Shown piece by piece: positions 22,920 to 33,271 of a stretch of DNA of 64,000 nucleotides. The notes beneath the pieces are model-generated. The model was given only the letters and a program-made list of their open reading frames with translations. It had not been told where the DNA came from and searched no databases. The translations under genes were made by a program, and so were the position numbers. Numbering within the stretch: the first letter of the stretch is position 1; each line of letters starts with the position of its first letter. Source of the stretch: Bimuria novae-zelandiae CBS 107.79 (lineage: Eukaryota; Ascomycota; Dothideomycetes; Pleosporales; Didymosphaeriaceae); assembly GCA_010015655.1 (NCBI GenBank), contig ML976716.1, positions 364,421-428,420 of the forward strand. The letters run 5' to 3'.

Positions 22920-24830
22920 ATGAAGATCGCTACTTCTATTGCCCTGGCTGCCACGTGGTGCGCTGCAGTACCAAGCGCCCACGCCTTCCAAGAGGTAATA
23001 GCCGCCGAGCAACTCATTGGCTCTCACTTCGGTGTTCCTGGTATTCCTGCAACATACGACTATGTCATCCTGGGCGGCGGTACCGCTGGTCTTGCTCTGG
23101 CGCGTAGACTTGCTGCCGATTCAAGGTACACTGTTGCCGTCGTGAACGCTGGTGACTTTACCGAGTTTGCGAATGGCAACTACTCTCAGATTCCGGCCTT
23201 TGCGTCAGTATTCGGCGGCTCGGATCCTGTTTTAAAGAACCCATTACTGGACTGGGGGCAGTATACCTCAGCCCAACCCGTCAGTTAGCAATCAAATACA
23301 GCAAGCATGATGGCATGCTAACTTTTCGATCAACAGCAACTAGATGGAAGGAAAATCTTCTACATGTCTGGGAAAGTTCTGGGCGGGGCTAGTTCCCGCA
23401 ATTACATGTGGTTCCCCAGGGCACATGCAGGAGCACTGAAGAAGTGGGCCGCACTGGTTGGAGACAACTCATTCTTGTTCGAGAACATGCTGCCTTACTA
23501 CAAGAAAGTTAGCACCTTCACCCCGCCTAACAAGAAGACTCGCATTACCAATGCGACAACCCCCTACGATGCATCTGTCTGGTCCATCGGCGGACCTGTC
23601 CAAGCAAGCTACCCTAATTGGGCCAACCCTATATCGTCTTGGATTGAGAAAGGTCTCAAAGCGATGGGTATACCCGCACTTTCTGGCGGATTAGCTGACG
23701 GAAAGGTCTGGGGTTACGGCTACCCAGCCTCAACCATCGATCCAGCTCAAGAGTCAAGGTCCTCCTCTTCCACGTCCTACCTTCGAGAAGCACTGAAGAA
23801 GTCCACCAACCTGAACCTCTACAAGAACACCCTCGCCAAGAAAATCACTTTCGACGGCTCCAAAAAGGCAACCGGCGCCATCGTCTCCGCCGGCGGTGTT
23901 GAATTCCCTCTCACCGCAACCAAGGAAGTCATCGTCTCCGCCGGCTTCGCGCGCTCCCCGCAGCTCCTCATGGTCTCTGGCATCGGCCCAGCCTCGACGC
24001 TCCAAAGCTTTGGCGTCCCCGTCGTCGCCGACCTTCCTGGCGTCGGCCAAAACATGTGGGACCACCCGCTCGTCGCGCCGTCCTACCGCGTGAACGTCCT
24101 CACTCACAGCGGCTTCTCTGACCCCGCCGTCGTTGCCGAGCACACCGCGCTCTACCGCAACTCCCTCACCGGCCTGCTCACCAACAACGGCGGCGACATC
24201 CTCGCCTTCGACAAGTTCAACAGCAGCCAGGTCTCCAAGGGAACCGCGGATGCCCTAGCGGCCTTCAGCACCGACTGGCCATCCTTGATGTTCATGTTCC
24301 TCGACGCGTACCTCGGTTACAACGAGAACGGTGGCAGCGGGCCGGATGGCAACTACGCATCGCCCATGATCGCGCTCACGGCGCCGTTCTCGCGCGGAAA
24401 CGTCACCATCGCGTCGTCCGACACCGCTGACAACCCCATCATCTCTCCAAACTGGCTCCTTGATCCGCGTGACCAGGAGCAGATCATCGCAGCATTCCGC
24501 CGCGCGCGGCAGGTCTTCACGCAGAAAGAGACGCGCCCTATTGTCATTGGCGATGAAGTCTTCCCTGGTTTGGACGTACAGAGCGACGCGCAGATCCTCG
24601 CGGTGCTGAAGAAGCAGGTTTTCTCGGCGTACCATGGGAGTTGTACGTGTGCGATGGGGCCAAAGGGGGAGAAGATGAGTGTGGTGGGTACCGAGGGTCG
24701 CGTGTATGGCGTCAGAGGGTTGAGGGTGGTGGATGCGTCAATTTTTCCAGTGCTGCCGCCTGGCGCGCCACAGCATACTGTGTATGCACTTGCGGAAAAG
24801 ATTGCGGATGATATTTTGACGGGGAATTAG
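22920..24830 (+). CDS. Secreted GMC-family FAD oxidoreductase
   Basis: Predicted 617-residue glucose-methanol-choline oxidoreductase using FAD to oxidise an alcohol; substrate unknown (aryl alcohols, sugars or a polyketide alcohol are all seen in relatives). Two exons, 22920-23279 and 23337-24830, with a 57-bp intron (GTCAGT...CAG). The N-terminus MKIATSIALAATWCAAVPSAHA is split here as MKIATSIALAATWCA plus AVPSAHA and is a signal peptide. FAD-binding motif YDYVILGGGTAGLALARR; GMC signature 1 GKVLGGASSRNYMWFPR; signature 2 around VSAGFARSPQLLMVSGIGP. Active-site histidine in FSAYHGSCTCAMG; second site PPGAPQHTVYALAEKIADD. The coding sequence is GC-rich in the third position between 23880 and 24500. 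It stands alone next to the transposon island, with no metabolite cluster visible. Confidence 0.93.
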
Positions 24831-25173
24831 GCTTGCCTCCGAGACCCACATTTGGGCCTGGAATGGTCTTCATTTGGAATCTGAAGGCCCCGGTCACATG
24901 GTTGAGTGACGCGCGTATGGGCCCCGAGGCACGGGTTCCAAGTTCCAAGTAAGGCCCACAGCCCACGTGGGTGGGCCGATAACAAAATTCAATGTTCGGT
25001 ACCAAATCCCGTAGTTATCTACATCGGCATCCATGGTTACACTATAGAGCCTTCCACGCCATTTGAACCTGGGCAAAGTCTTTCACACATTATTATGCTC
25101 AAAATTATCATTTCCCTCAAAATTCCTGGTACTAACCATGATATAGAGAGACTATGGTAGGCGAAGAAGAGTC
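24831..25173. other. Boundary between gene arm and transposon island
   Basis: Short flank between the GMC oxidoreductase stop codon and the first transposon end at 25174. Composition changes to AT-rich by about 25080. No gene seen. Confidence 0.55.
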
Positions 25174-25203
25174 TACGAAGGAGCTCGTTTTTAGTGAGTC
25201 AAC
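25174..25203 (+). repeat. Left TIR of the Tc1-like element
   Basis: Thirty bases inverted and repeated at 26829-26858 with a single mismatch near the inner end. Includes the terminal TA. Confidence 0.9.
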
Positions 25204-25377
25204 ACCGGAGCTAGGGCATGTGGGGCAACACCAACACCACTCTAGCCAACATACAAATCCCTATACAAACGCGATAATACTCGATTTTCTTAACATAGGG
25301 AAGCCAAAATAATGGTTTTTGAAGCTAGGCGTATATATATACAAGCTGATTTCTGGTGTTAAGGTCTCGGGACTAGC

Positions 25378-26775
25378 TCAGCCGTCATGAAAGTCGTTAT
25401 TTCCGCCGTGCTTAATAATTCGACGTACGACCTCAGGAACATGATTAATCTACTTATTAATAACTTTAATAGGCAGCTTCTCCTACTTATCCTTCTACTG
25501 TTGTTCACACTGTTGCTCGCAGGTGCTTTGCGGGTGATCCGTTGTTATATGACGCCGAATCCAGGGCCAGGCATGCTCTGAGGCATTAACGTCTGGCGAA
25601 TGCCCTGGCCAGTCCAATTTCTTAATATGATGTACAGCTAGGTAATCATTTGCTATGCGGGAAGCATGTGCTAGGGCTCTATCTTCTAGTAGTATCACCT
25701 TAATACCTTGTTTTTGCAGGCTCTAGATCCAGGGGACTACTTTCTTAAGGCATTCTTCACGGTGACGGTAACCATCTACTCCTCCACGTTAACGCTGCCC
25801 ACGTTGATAGTCATCCTTCTTTGTATACTGCTGTTTACGAGAGCGTAGTACTCGATCGTTGGCATTGATTCCTCGAAGTGCTCCACGCGCTAGATGCTGA
25901 GCATGCTCTGCTTGTTGACGTCGCGCTGCATTCTCTTCATGCAGTCTTTTTTGTGCGATAATGGTTTGCTCCTTTATCTCTTTATTATAAATATGATAGG
26001 GTCCTTTATGATTATAGGTAAAACTTCCATAGAACTGGAGCTGGTAGTACTTTTGTATACGGTCGTGTTTAACATCTGTATTATACTTCTCCTCTGGCCA
26101 AAACCAAGCTCTTTGCATGCCGCGTTGTTTACCTATCCGAGCTGGGGTTTTGTCTGAATATACGCATGTTCTGAAGTTGAATCCTAGGCCGTCACTATAC
26201 TTATATTTATCAGGGTTGTGGGCTAGAGCCCACGCATATCGATTCTTCATTTTATTATTAGTTAATAGTGGTTTCTATCCTGGCTTCTGGCGTGCGTACC
26301 CAGCTTCGTACATAACGTTTTCGAATGTAGATGAGCTCATAGGAGGTAACTTATTAAAATCGCTATCCTTAATTACCTATAAGGCCTCCTTCTCGTGGTG
26401 TGCGCGGTCCTGAGTAACGATCTCGATAATGCGCTTCTTCTGGGTATCTGTTAATAATGTAGGCCTACCATGCCCGGAACCCCCCTTATATAACACGGGA
26501 TCACTAATTAAAACTTTTAGCTCCTCTGCTCTTCCTTTTATACGTTTTACAAGTCTGGATATGCCTGCTTTGCTAAACTGGGGCTCGAAAGATGCAGCGA
26601 CTTCATTAAATGTGGCATTGCCAAGCACCACCGCGCCCACCACGAAAGCTTGCTCCACAGCTGTAAGTTCGCGGCGCGCAGTCTTATTAACCCGAAGCTT
26701 TGTTACTTTGTATTTTCGAGGCTTGCGACGGTTTACTTGTGTTGTTTTAGGCGATGCAGCGTTGTGGCGGGCCAT
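25378..26775 (-). pseudogene. Tc1-like transposase with seven in-frame stops
   Basis: One uninterrupted frame of 466 codons from ATG 26775 (MARHNAASPKTTQVNRRKPR) to TGA 25378, broken only by stops at 26377, 26275, 25789, 25723, 25495, 25483 and 25450 and by no frameshift. All seven are TAG or TAA and can arise from CAG, CAA or TGG by single transitions, the RIP signature. The N-terminal half has a helix-turn-helix region (FNEVAASFEPQFSKAGISRL). The catalytic core is visible: first Asp in VYSDKTPARIG, second Asp in LLEDRALAHASRI, Glu in DVNASEHAW. Spacing between the second Asp and the Glu is 34 residues, the DD34E of Tc1 elements. Confidence 0.9.
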
Positions 26776-26828
26776 GGTTGTGGGTGGAAATGTGATGTTT
26801 TGGTGTTGCAGGTGGTCCGTGTTGATGG

Positions 26829-26858
26829 GTTGACTCTCTAAAAACGAGCTCCTTCGTA
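26829..26858 (-). repeat. Right TIR of the Tc1-like element
   Basis: Inverted copy of 25174-25203. Its outer 19 bases also occur at 85-103. Confidence 0.9.
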
Positions 26859-26865
26859 ACGGTAT

Positions 26866-27153
26866 TATCGTTTCGGAAATACCTGCTCGACCCACAGAGC
26901 CAGCCAGTCATCGTCAATCCTTCCTTTTCTTGTATTTTCTTGAACGCAAAAAACTTAAATCTTCTAAAAAATTTAAGGGGGGTACTTATAACTCTATAGA
27001 AGCCCTTTATCTACTTTTAGTATATTATTATCCAAAGTTCCTTGTGTGGTGGAGAGAAAAGCGAAAAAAAGGAGACCAGAACAGAAAATACGCGCAGTCT
27101 GATGAGAAATACGCCTTAAGTGGGTCGAGCAGGTATTTCCAGAATCACCGATA
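26866..27153. mobile_element. MITE-like element, 288 bp
   Basis: Short non-coding element bounded by TA and inverted repeats. The best-matching 20 bases are GGAAATACCTGCTCGACCCA (26875 on) and their complement ending at 27141. The outermost bases read TATCG on both ends, like the ends of the neighbouring Tc1/mariner-like elements E1 and E2. The interior has no coding sequence. It is probably a deletion derivative mobilised by a related transposase. Confidence 0.65.
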
Positions 27154-27157
27154 TCTA

Positions 27158-27343
27158 TCAGGTTCGAAAATCCGGGAAAACCTTGGCAAAACCTTATTCT
27201 TTTTCGCGCGCGCGCCAATTTGTATAGGAAATTTAAATACTAATAGTTACTGCTAGGTTATTGTCAGTGTACCTTCTAGCAAAGTGAGGCTATAGAGTTA
27301 CGTAACAACGTCTATACTAACTATTTTCTTAGTATTGCAGACG
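27158..27343 (+). repeat. Left TIR of E1
   Basis: Pairs with 35231-35396. The outer part contains a CG-alternating run (CGCGCGCGCG) next to CCAATTTGTATAGGAAAT, present at both ends. Inner matches resume at CGTCTATACTA and TTGCAG. Confidence 0.85.
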
Positions 27344-27362
27344 TTCTGGCATGCTCGTGGCC

Positions 27363-28511
27363 ATGTACGCAGCTGTTGGCATCCTAACGCGTCCTTGCCA
27401 ACGACGCGACCTCACACCGCCACAGTCTCCTAAGCCTGTATACCTTGACCGCGGTCTCTCTACGCGTACCCGCAATAATATTACTTGTTTCTTAACTCTT
27501 AGATAGTATCTAAGCGCTATTGCTGCTCGTGAACACTGCTCTTAACACGCTATTAGTAATGTGATGGAGAACCTAAAGGTGTATAGGACTAACTATCGCC
27601 TTGTACAAGGTAAGCTGGGGAGACCTCCTGCTATATTAGACGAAGACAGAGAGGCGCTATTTAACAAGCTTGTCTGTTCTAGTTAGCTATATTAGGATAA
27701 GATCGTGCAGTGGCTAGCTATAGAGCGTAACTATTACGTCTCTTGCTCTACTATACACTAATTCTTAAAGAAGAAGAAGTAGAGCGAGCGTACGTTATAG
27801 CCCTTTTCTATTAACTAAAATAAGGACCTATAGCAGGGTTATCGCGTCTAAATAAGCTAGTATACGCAGGAAGATCTCTGCTTTATTAATAAGATAATCT
27901 TTAATAAGAAGAGTAGTTGGAGGCATAAGGCGTATGCCCCCGTTAGAGCTAACTGCTGGTACAGCCAGGACATCTGGCGTGGCGATACCTGGGCGATTCT
28001 CCCAGCTTATACTACGCAGCATGGGTATCTGCCTTACACTAGTATTAAGGACGGTTACTATAACTATAAGGAGTTTGTAGGGTAGATTAAGATATAGCTA
28101 ATACCTATATTACGCGCCTTTTATAGCGATAAGCTAATAGTAATTATCCTTAATAATGTGTTAATACACACGAATAATAACGTCCGCGCTATTATTAAGC
28201 GCGCTAGGTATCTGCTCTAGTACCTATCGCCGTACTCCCTAGACTATAACCCTATTAAGCTCACCTTTGCGGTCTTAAAGGCCTAGATCCGCCAGAACTA
28301 CGTCTTTATACGCTCTCGATTTGGCCGTAATAGCTTTAGAGACTTTTTAAAAGTAGTAATCCGGGAGAGTTATTATAATAGATTTATAAGAAAGCACTTC
28401 TAGTACGCAGCAGGCGGCTTATATATTAATAATAATACGTTACTAAGGGTCTAGAGGGAGCTAAGGACGGAATTTAACTTTAACTTTAATAATAAGGATA
28501 ATAAGTCTTAA
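27363..28511 (+). pseudogene. E1 Tc1/mariner-like transposase, RIP-inactivated
   Basis: One frame of 383 codons, the usual length for these fungal transposases, from ATG 27363 to TAA 28511. It holds numerous TAG/TAA stops but no frameshift in the parts I followed. Recognisable segments in order: VYLDRGLSTRTRNN, a HTH-like AIAAREHCSQHAISNV region (with a stop inside), GKLGRPPAILDEDREALF, an APVRANCWYSQDIWRGD-like core, VIILNNVLIHTNNN in place of the usual D-N-A-x-x-H second Asp, and SPYSLDYNPIKLTFAVLKA corresponding to the usual YSPDFNPIE third motif. Asp-to-Asn and Glu-to-Lys differences at catalytic positions fit G-to-A mutation. Confidence 0.82.
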
Positions 28512-28732
28512 TTTATAGAGCTAGTGGCGGCGGGCGACGGCTATAGAGGGTCCTTAATATCCACTAGTCTATTAGTTCTGGCCTTGGTTAGCGAGGATGA
28601 GGAGAAGAAGAGAGGAGGGAGAGGAGGCTCTATTTATAAAGTTAGCAGCGCCTACGGTACTGTTAGTATAATACTATAAGAATAACAAAGTTTCAGGCTA
28701 AGATATATAAAAAACTATAGAAAAATAGCAAT

Positions 28733-28871
28733 TCTATACAACCTCACTTGCCATTGCTAGTAGTGGTGTTAAGTAACGCTTTGATTGGCGGCGTAGGCTC
28801 TTACGTGTGGAGTAAGAGGGAATGTGGAGGTATGCTCTTGCTCGTTTCCTCTACTTAGCAGCGTGTTGGCC
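28733..28871 (-). repeat. Ngaro repeat B2
   Basis: Terminal copy of the B repeat. It is 139 bases long like B1 and forms the downstream end of the element. Confidence 0.9.
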
Positions 28872-28956
28872 CAATCGCAGACTATATAGAAAGCAAATAT
28901 AACTAACTATATATCCATTAATTATTAAACGCCAGGTACTAAGGGAGGAGGGAAGG

Positions 28957-29102
28957 TAAAATTTGCGTAGTATTTATATAAATTCCTGTAGTGGTAATAA
29001 GGTAGTAGGTAGATGGGGGCATTGTCCGAATGCATCGCTTCTTTATAATACTACACTTCTTTATGTAGTGCTTGGCGGCTCGATCGAGTATAGAACCTTT
29101 TA
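28957..29102 (-). repeat. Ngaro repeat A2
   Basis: Direct copy of A1 (33113-33258), joined without spacer to B1 and separated from B2 by 85 bases. Confidence 0.9.
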
Positions 29103-29241
29103 TCTATACAACCTCACTTGCCATTACTAGTAGTAGTGTTAAGTAACGCTTTAATTGGCGGCGTAGGCTCTCACGTGCAGAGTAAGAGGGAATGTAAAAG
29201 TATACTCTTACTTATTTTTTCTACTTAGTAGCGTGTCGGCC
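29103..29241 (-). repeat. Ngaro repeat B1
   Basis: Direct copy of 28733-28871 (shared CAACCTCACTTGCCATT, AAGTAACGCTTT, GGCGGCGTAGGCTC). It directly abuts repeat A2. Confidence 0.9.
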
Positions 29242-29254
29242 ACTCCTACGCTAT

Positions 29255-30330
29255 TTATTATTATTATTTTAGGTTTAGGTTAAGTGGTAAGGTCTAGCCT
29301 GTAAGGAACTGTTTTTATAGGGCGAATAGCTAATATAGGTTAGTTTTATAGTAGCGTCTTACTGCGTTCGAGGACTATCTGCCTAAGGCCTGTATCTATT
29401 CCATAGTAAGGTGTTAATTGTAGGCGTGTTGGGCCGCCCCTTTACGAAAGCTGTGGCCTGTGTAGCCTAGAGCACTTCTGCCGCATCTCTAAAGGCGGGC
29501 TAATAGTAGCTGTAGCACTCTTGCACGTGTGAAGGCTCCGTTATAGAGGTAAAAGAGCAGCTAATTATCCTCTAGCTAGCTCCGTAACAGAAAATAGCCC
29601 TGGCCCTGTTACGAGAAGCAATTTTGGTCCCGTTGCGGGAAAGAGTCCTGTTACAGGAGGTTCGCCATGTGCTGGCTTAGGCAGGCAGCGTTGTATGATG
29701 CTGTAATAACTATATTTACGCCTTCGTTGTTAAGGTCTGTCTTACTCCGTAGAAGATACAAAACAAAGTAGTCTCCTGTTGCTAAGCCTATTACGCAGCG
29801 GCGGGTAAGATTTTCTGTGCGGAAACGTCTTATATCTTTAAGATCTAAATCTTTGTAGGTAAATTTACCTATTCTTAGAAAGCCTATAAAGGCTAGTAAG
29901 AACGCTACGTTTAGATTAACTATATCCACTAGGTGCTCTCCGCTAGATACTCTCTCTAAGAGTATGTTAATTAGCGTGTCTCTCGTGATTAGTACTTAAT
30001 TATGCCTTAACTTCTTTAGAAATAGGTTCTTTGCGCCTTGTATAAGCCTTTGGACATAACTGCTATCGAATATATTGACTAGGAGGTCGAGATCTATATA
30101 GACTAACCGTAGAGCTGCGACGTAGCTCTAGATTATTATGCCGTTAATTTAGCCTTATAGCGGGAGGTTACTGCCGTTTGCCTATTTTACTATCTAATAA
30201 CCAAGGCTAGTGCGCGTTGCTAGCTATTTTAGGAGATTATTTAGCGCACAGAACTGCTCGTAGGACTTGGCTACTAAGCTATAGTTCCGTCTTATGTCGG
30301 GCTTAAGGCCTGCCTATAGCAGCTTAGCGT
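29255..30330 (-). pseudogene. Ngaro tyrosine recombinase remnant
   Basis: The catalytic tetrad of a tyrosine recombinase can be read. The first Arg is in AFIGFLRIGKFTYKD (around 29880). The H-x-x-R box is in YTGHSFRKGAAQHA (around 29435). The nucleophile Tyr is in NAVRRYYKTN (around 29345). The linking region has FRTENLTRRCV and LLRSKTDLNNEGVNI. Stops of TAG/TAA type interrupt it. This domain, next to a reverse transcriptase and without an integrase, places the element in the DIRS/Ngaro order. Confidence 0.85.
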
Positions 30331-30399
30331 ATAGGTAAGACTTAGTTACTAATCGTACGAGCTTAACAAACTCTAGGGGCAGTTTGATAGGAAGGGCAT

Positions 30400-33100
30400 C
30401 TATTAGTTTTTAGTAAAGTTAGCTATAAGGGGCTAGTTAAATCGTGATAAAGTATTGGCAAGAGCATTATCCCGCGTTGAGATCTGTCGTAAGTATAGGG
30501 TAACGTCCATTGCCGTAGCTTGTATAAGGATTTCGCGGAGGTAATCCATAGAGGCCTGTCCTTAGGTGGTTCTATCCTTTAGGCCGGTCTTTACTATTGT
30601 GTTGTCCGTATAGACAATTACCATGCTATGCGCCCAGTTTACGCCCTAGAGCTTAAAGGCTAGCTTAATTACGCGAATCTCTAGTGCGTTTATCTAAAGA
30701 CTTTGTTTGTCTTACTTAAGTTTATATAAGAAGGCGTGCCGTTACGGCACCTTCTTTAAATAGGACTGCCAGTCCCCCTGTGCGGGGTTGCCCGTGTACT
30801 AAAAGGCGCCTATCGCTCTATTTAATGCGTCAGTGAAGAGATAATAGACAGGGCGGCTGGTATTATTAAATAGTCGTATTCCGTTAAACTGTGGTAGCAG
30901 GTCTCTCCACTAGGTTAGGTCTTTAGTTACACCTTTAGTAAGTGGGCGGAAGCTTCTAGGCTTCGCGAATATAGCCATGTAATCCTATAGTCGTTTTAAG
31001 AACGTACGTCCTAGCGTGACGACTTAGCTATAAAAGCTAAGGAATCTAGCTATCTTATAGGCTTATAGCTATGTAAGTCTATTATTAGCGAGCGCCGTTA
31101 AGACTAGCCAAATTACCTTATTAAGTTTTCTTTTTAGAAGGCGAGCTATTATAGAGATCGTATTAATCTTAACTCCTAAGCCCTCTATAGTAGTGCCTGC
31201 GGCGTCTTTAGTGCCGTTACGGCGTAAGCCTAGCACGTTAGTAATTACGTTATAGTCTTTATTAATTAATTAAAGTACTTCCTCCGCCGGTGTTGCTAAC
31301 GGCTTAAGGACGTATATAAAGTTGTCTAAATAGTGTACAAGGTATTTCTATCTAAGGTGTAACTAGAGTGCCTAATAGAAGCCTTCTGCGAATAAGTTAA
31401 ATAGGAAGGGTGCTATACGTAGGCCAAAGGGGAGGTAGTTCTCGTGGTAGAACTAGCCGTGCTACTAGAAGCCAAGTAGCTATTGTTAGTGTAGTGCTAC
31501 TAGTATTATCCTAAAGGCGTCCTTAAGGTCCTTTTTAATAAGAAAGGCTCCTCTACCTGCGTGGCGTACTAGCTTAAAGATGTCTTCTACTATAGTGTAG
31601 TATAGTGTAGCGACGTTAGGGTGTATTTAGTCATTAACCAAGTTGCCTATAGGATAGGAGAGATGATGTATTCGTCTCTATCCTCTATCTACTTTAGGTA
31701 CTAGTCTAAGTGGGGAGCTATAAAATAGGAAGTCTCCGTTATACTAAGAAACCTTTCCTAGCTATAGGTCTATATTTAGCTACTAAGTAATTACGTTTAG
31801 ATCTTCGTGGGCTAACAATAAATTCTTTAAGATAACTAACTTATAGTCTCCTTCGTACCCGATCTGCGCGCCGTATTTTAGGATATTATATAAGATTACT
31901 AGCAAGCTACCTAGGTAGCCTTCTAGAGCTTTTAGCCAGTTATTAGGTTTTAGCGGTAAAGGTGATTATTCTAAGGGAGGGTATAAAGGGTCGTAGACGT
32001 TAAATTATAGATACGTGTTTACCCTTAGGCGCTCGTTAATAGTCATGCTTACTTATTTAAGAATATTATGTTAATTAGACAAGCGGCGCCGTCCTAGCGC
32101 AGGTTCCTATTTTTTATAGTTAATTACACTATAGTTAGCTTCGTAGTTTTTATAAACATACTTCCGTTTACACTAGTCTCTTTTATAGCCTTTAGGTAGG
32201 TTATAGTTCTCGCAGATAACTAATTCGTTATTTAGGAGTGATCCTCCTAGACCCCTACCTAGTAAAGGTCTGGTGCGCTTCGCGCTGCGAAGTGTGGATA
32301 GGCTAAAATAGTGACTAGTCCATTTATCTGGTACCTTCTACCAGCTATCGGGATCTAGCTCTTGCTTTGCTAGGGCGTGTTCGTGCTGGTTAATAGCGAA
32401 TTGCAAAATAAATTGCTATTTGTAGTTATACGTATGCTATATTACTTGTAAAAGGAAATGTAGCATTACGGGACCAATTATCTGGTTCTAAGCCCTAAAT
32501 AGTAGCCCTATAATCTAGATATAGTTTATAAAGCACTCTACCTAGACTAGTAGGTTATTTTTAAAGTCTTTAAGGCTGCCGCGGCCGCGTTTTACCACTA
32601 ACTATTAGGTACTTAGGTCTAACTTTGTGATACTTTATAATTTAGTAGTTCTGGAACCGATGACGATGCGGAGGCGGGTAAGGTTATATAGGTTAAATTT
32701 ATAGTTTAGGATGAGGTGAATATCCTTTAAATGGACGCCTGGGATCTGCTTAACAACCTGCATTATCTGCGGGGAGAAACGCTTACCTACTAAACCACTG
32801 TTATTATTAGTTATTAGCGTGACGCCTTAATAGAGCTAAGCTAGCTTTAGTATTGCCTTCTTAGCCTCTAGCTCTCGCATTCTTTCTTAGTGTTAGAGCT
32901 CTTAAAGCTTGGCCTGTAACTTATATTATTAAAGCTCTTTATTTATAATTGTGGCTTTATGGCTTGTCGTTAGCCGTGTAAGCTATTATTAGGTAAGTAT
33001 TACAGTCGTCTGGCTGTGCTAGGGCCGTTAAAGCATAGTAGGGTTAACGATAGAGGCGGTGTTGCCGCTAGGAAAGGCTAGAAAGTTAGCTATAATAAGC
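30400..33100 (-). pseudogene. Ngaro gag-like, reverse transcriptase and RNase H remnants
   Basis: Downstream of A1 a gag-like segment contains VVKQIPGVHLKDIHLI (about 32700-32770). The reverse transcriptase follows with DLKDAFRI (about 31505-31530), LPFGLRIAPFLFNLFAEGFY (about 31375-31440) and YLVHYLDNFI (about 31318-31347). The last is the Y-x-D-D active site with the second Asp changed to Asn. The RNase H has INALEIRVIKLAFKL and VYTDNTIVKTG (about 30600-30690) and ends near SRFN around 30450. Many in-frame stops are present. Boundaries are approximate. Confidence 0.75.
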
Positions 33101-33112
33101 GTAATAAAATTC

Positions 33113-33258
33113 TAAAATTTGCGTAGTATTCGTACGAATTCCTGTAGTAGTAATAAGGTAGTAGGTAGATGGGGGCATCGTCCGGATGCATCGCTTCTTT
33201 ATAATACTGCACTTCTTTATGTAGTGCTTGGCGGCTCGATCGAGTATAGAACCTTTTA
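33113..33258 (-). repeat. Ngaro repeat A1
   Basis: Left-end repeat in the element's own orientation. It is a direct copy of 28957-29102, sharing long runs such as GGTAGTAGGTAGATGGGGGC and CTTGGCGGCTCGATCGAG. Differences are mostly transitions. Confidence 0.9.
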
Positions 33259-33271
33259 ACTACCACTAGAC

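Larger units (their letters stand above)
25174..26858 (-). mobile_element. Tc1-like DNA transposon (DD34E), inactivated
   Basis: A 1685-bp element bounded by 30-bp terminal inverted repeats with one mismatch (25174-25203 and 26829-26858), each beginning with the TA that Tc1/mariner elements duplicate. The ends start TACGAAGGAGCTCG and finish GAGTCAAC. It holds one transposase reading frame on the minus strand. Composition is less AT-biased than in its neighbours, so it is either younger or less heavily mutated. Confidence 0.9.
28733..33258 (-). mobile_element. Ngaro-type tyrosine-recombinase retrotransposon, RIP-inactivated
   Basis: A 4526-bp element read on the minus strand with the split direct repeat order A1-ORFs-B1-A2-B2 that defines Ngaro/PAT-like elements. 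A1 is 33113-33258, B1 29103-29241, A2 28957-29102 and B2 28733-28871. Internal coding remnants are, in order, a gag-like region, a reverse transcriptase, an RNase H and a tyrosine recombinase. There are no LTRs, no integrase and no target-site duplication, as expected. It lies inside E1 between the transposase and the second gene. Stops are very frequent and of RIP type. Confidence 0.85.

Noticed and set aside
22920..25173. Secondary-metabolite cluster around the GMC oxidoreductase
   Set aside because: No polyketide synthase, peptide synthetase, terpene synthase, transporter or pathway regulator is visible within the window.
27158..27190. GGTTCGAAAATCC in the E1 end as a Pol III B box
   Set aside because: It is part of the terminal inverted repeat present at both ends, no A box lies at tRNA distance, and the B-box consensus is only partly met.
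28733..29241. CRISPR-like or satellite array suggested by repeated 140-base blocks
   Set aside because: Only two copies each of two distinct repeats, in the fixed order of a Ngaro element, and the organism is a eukaryote.
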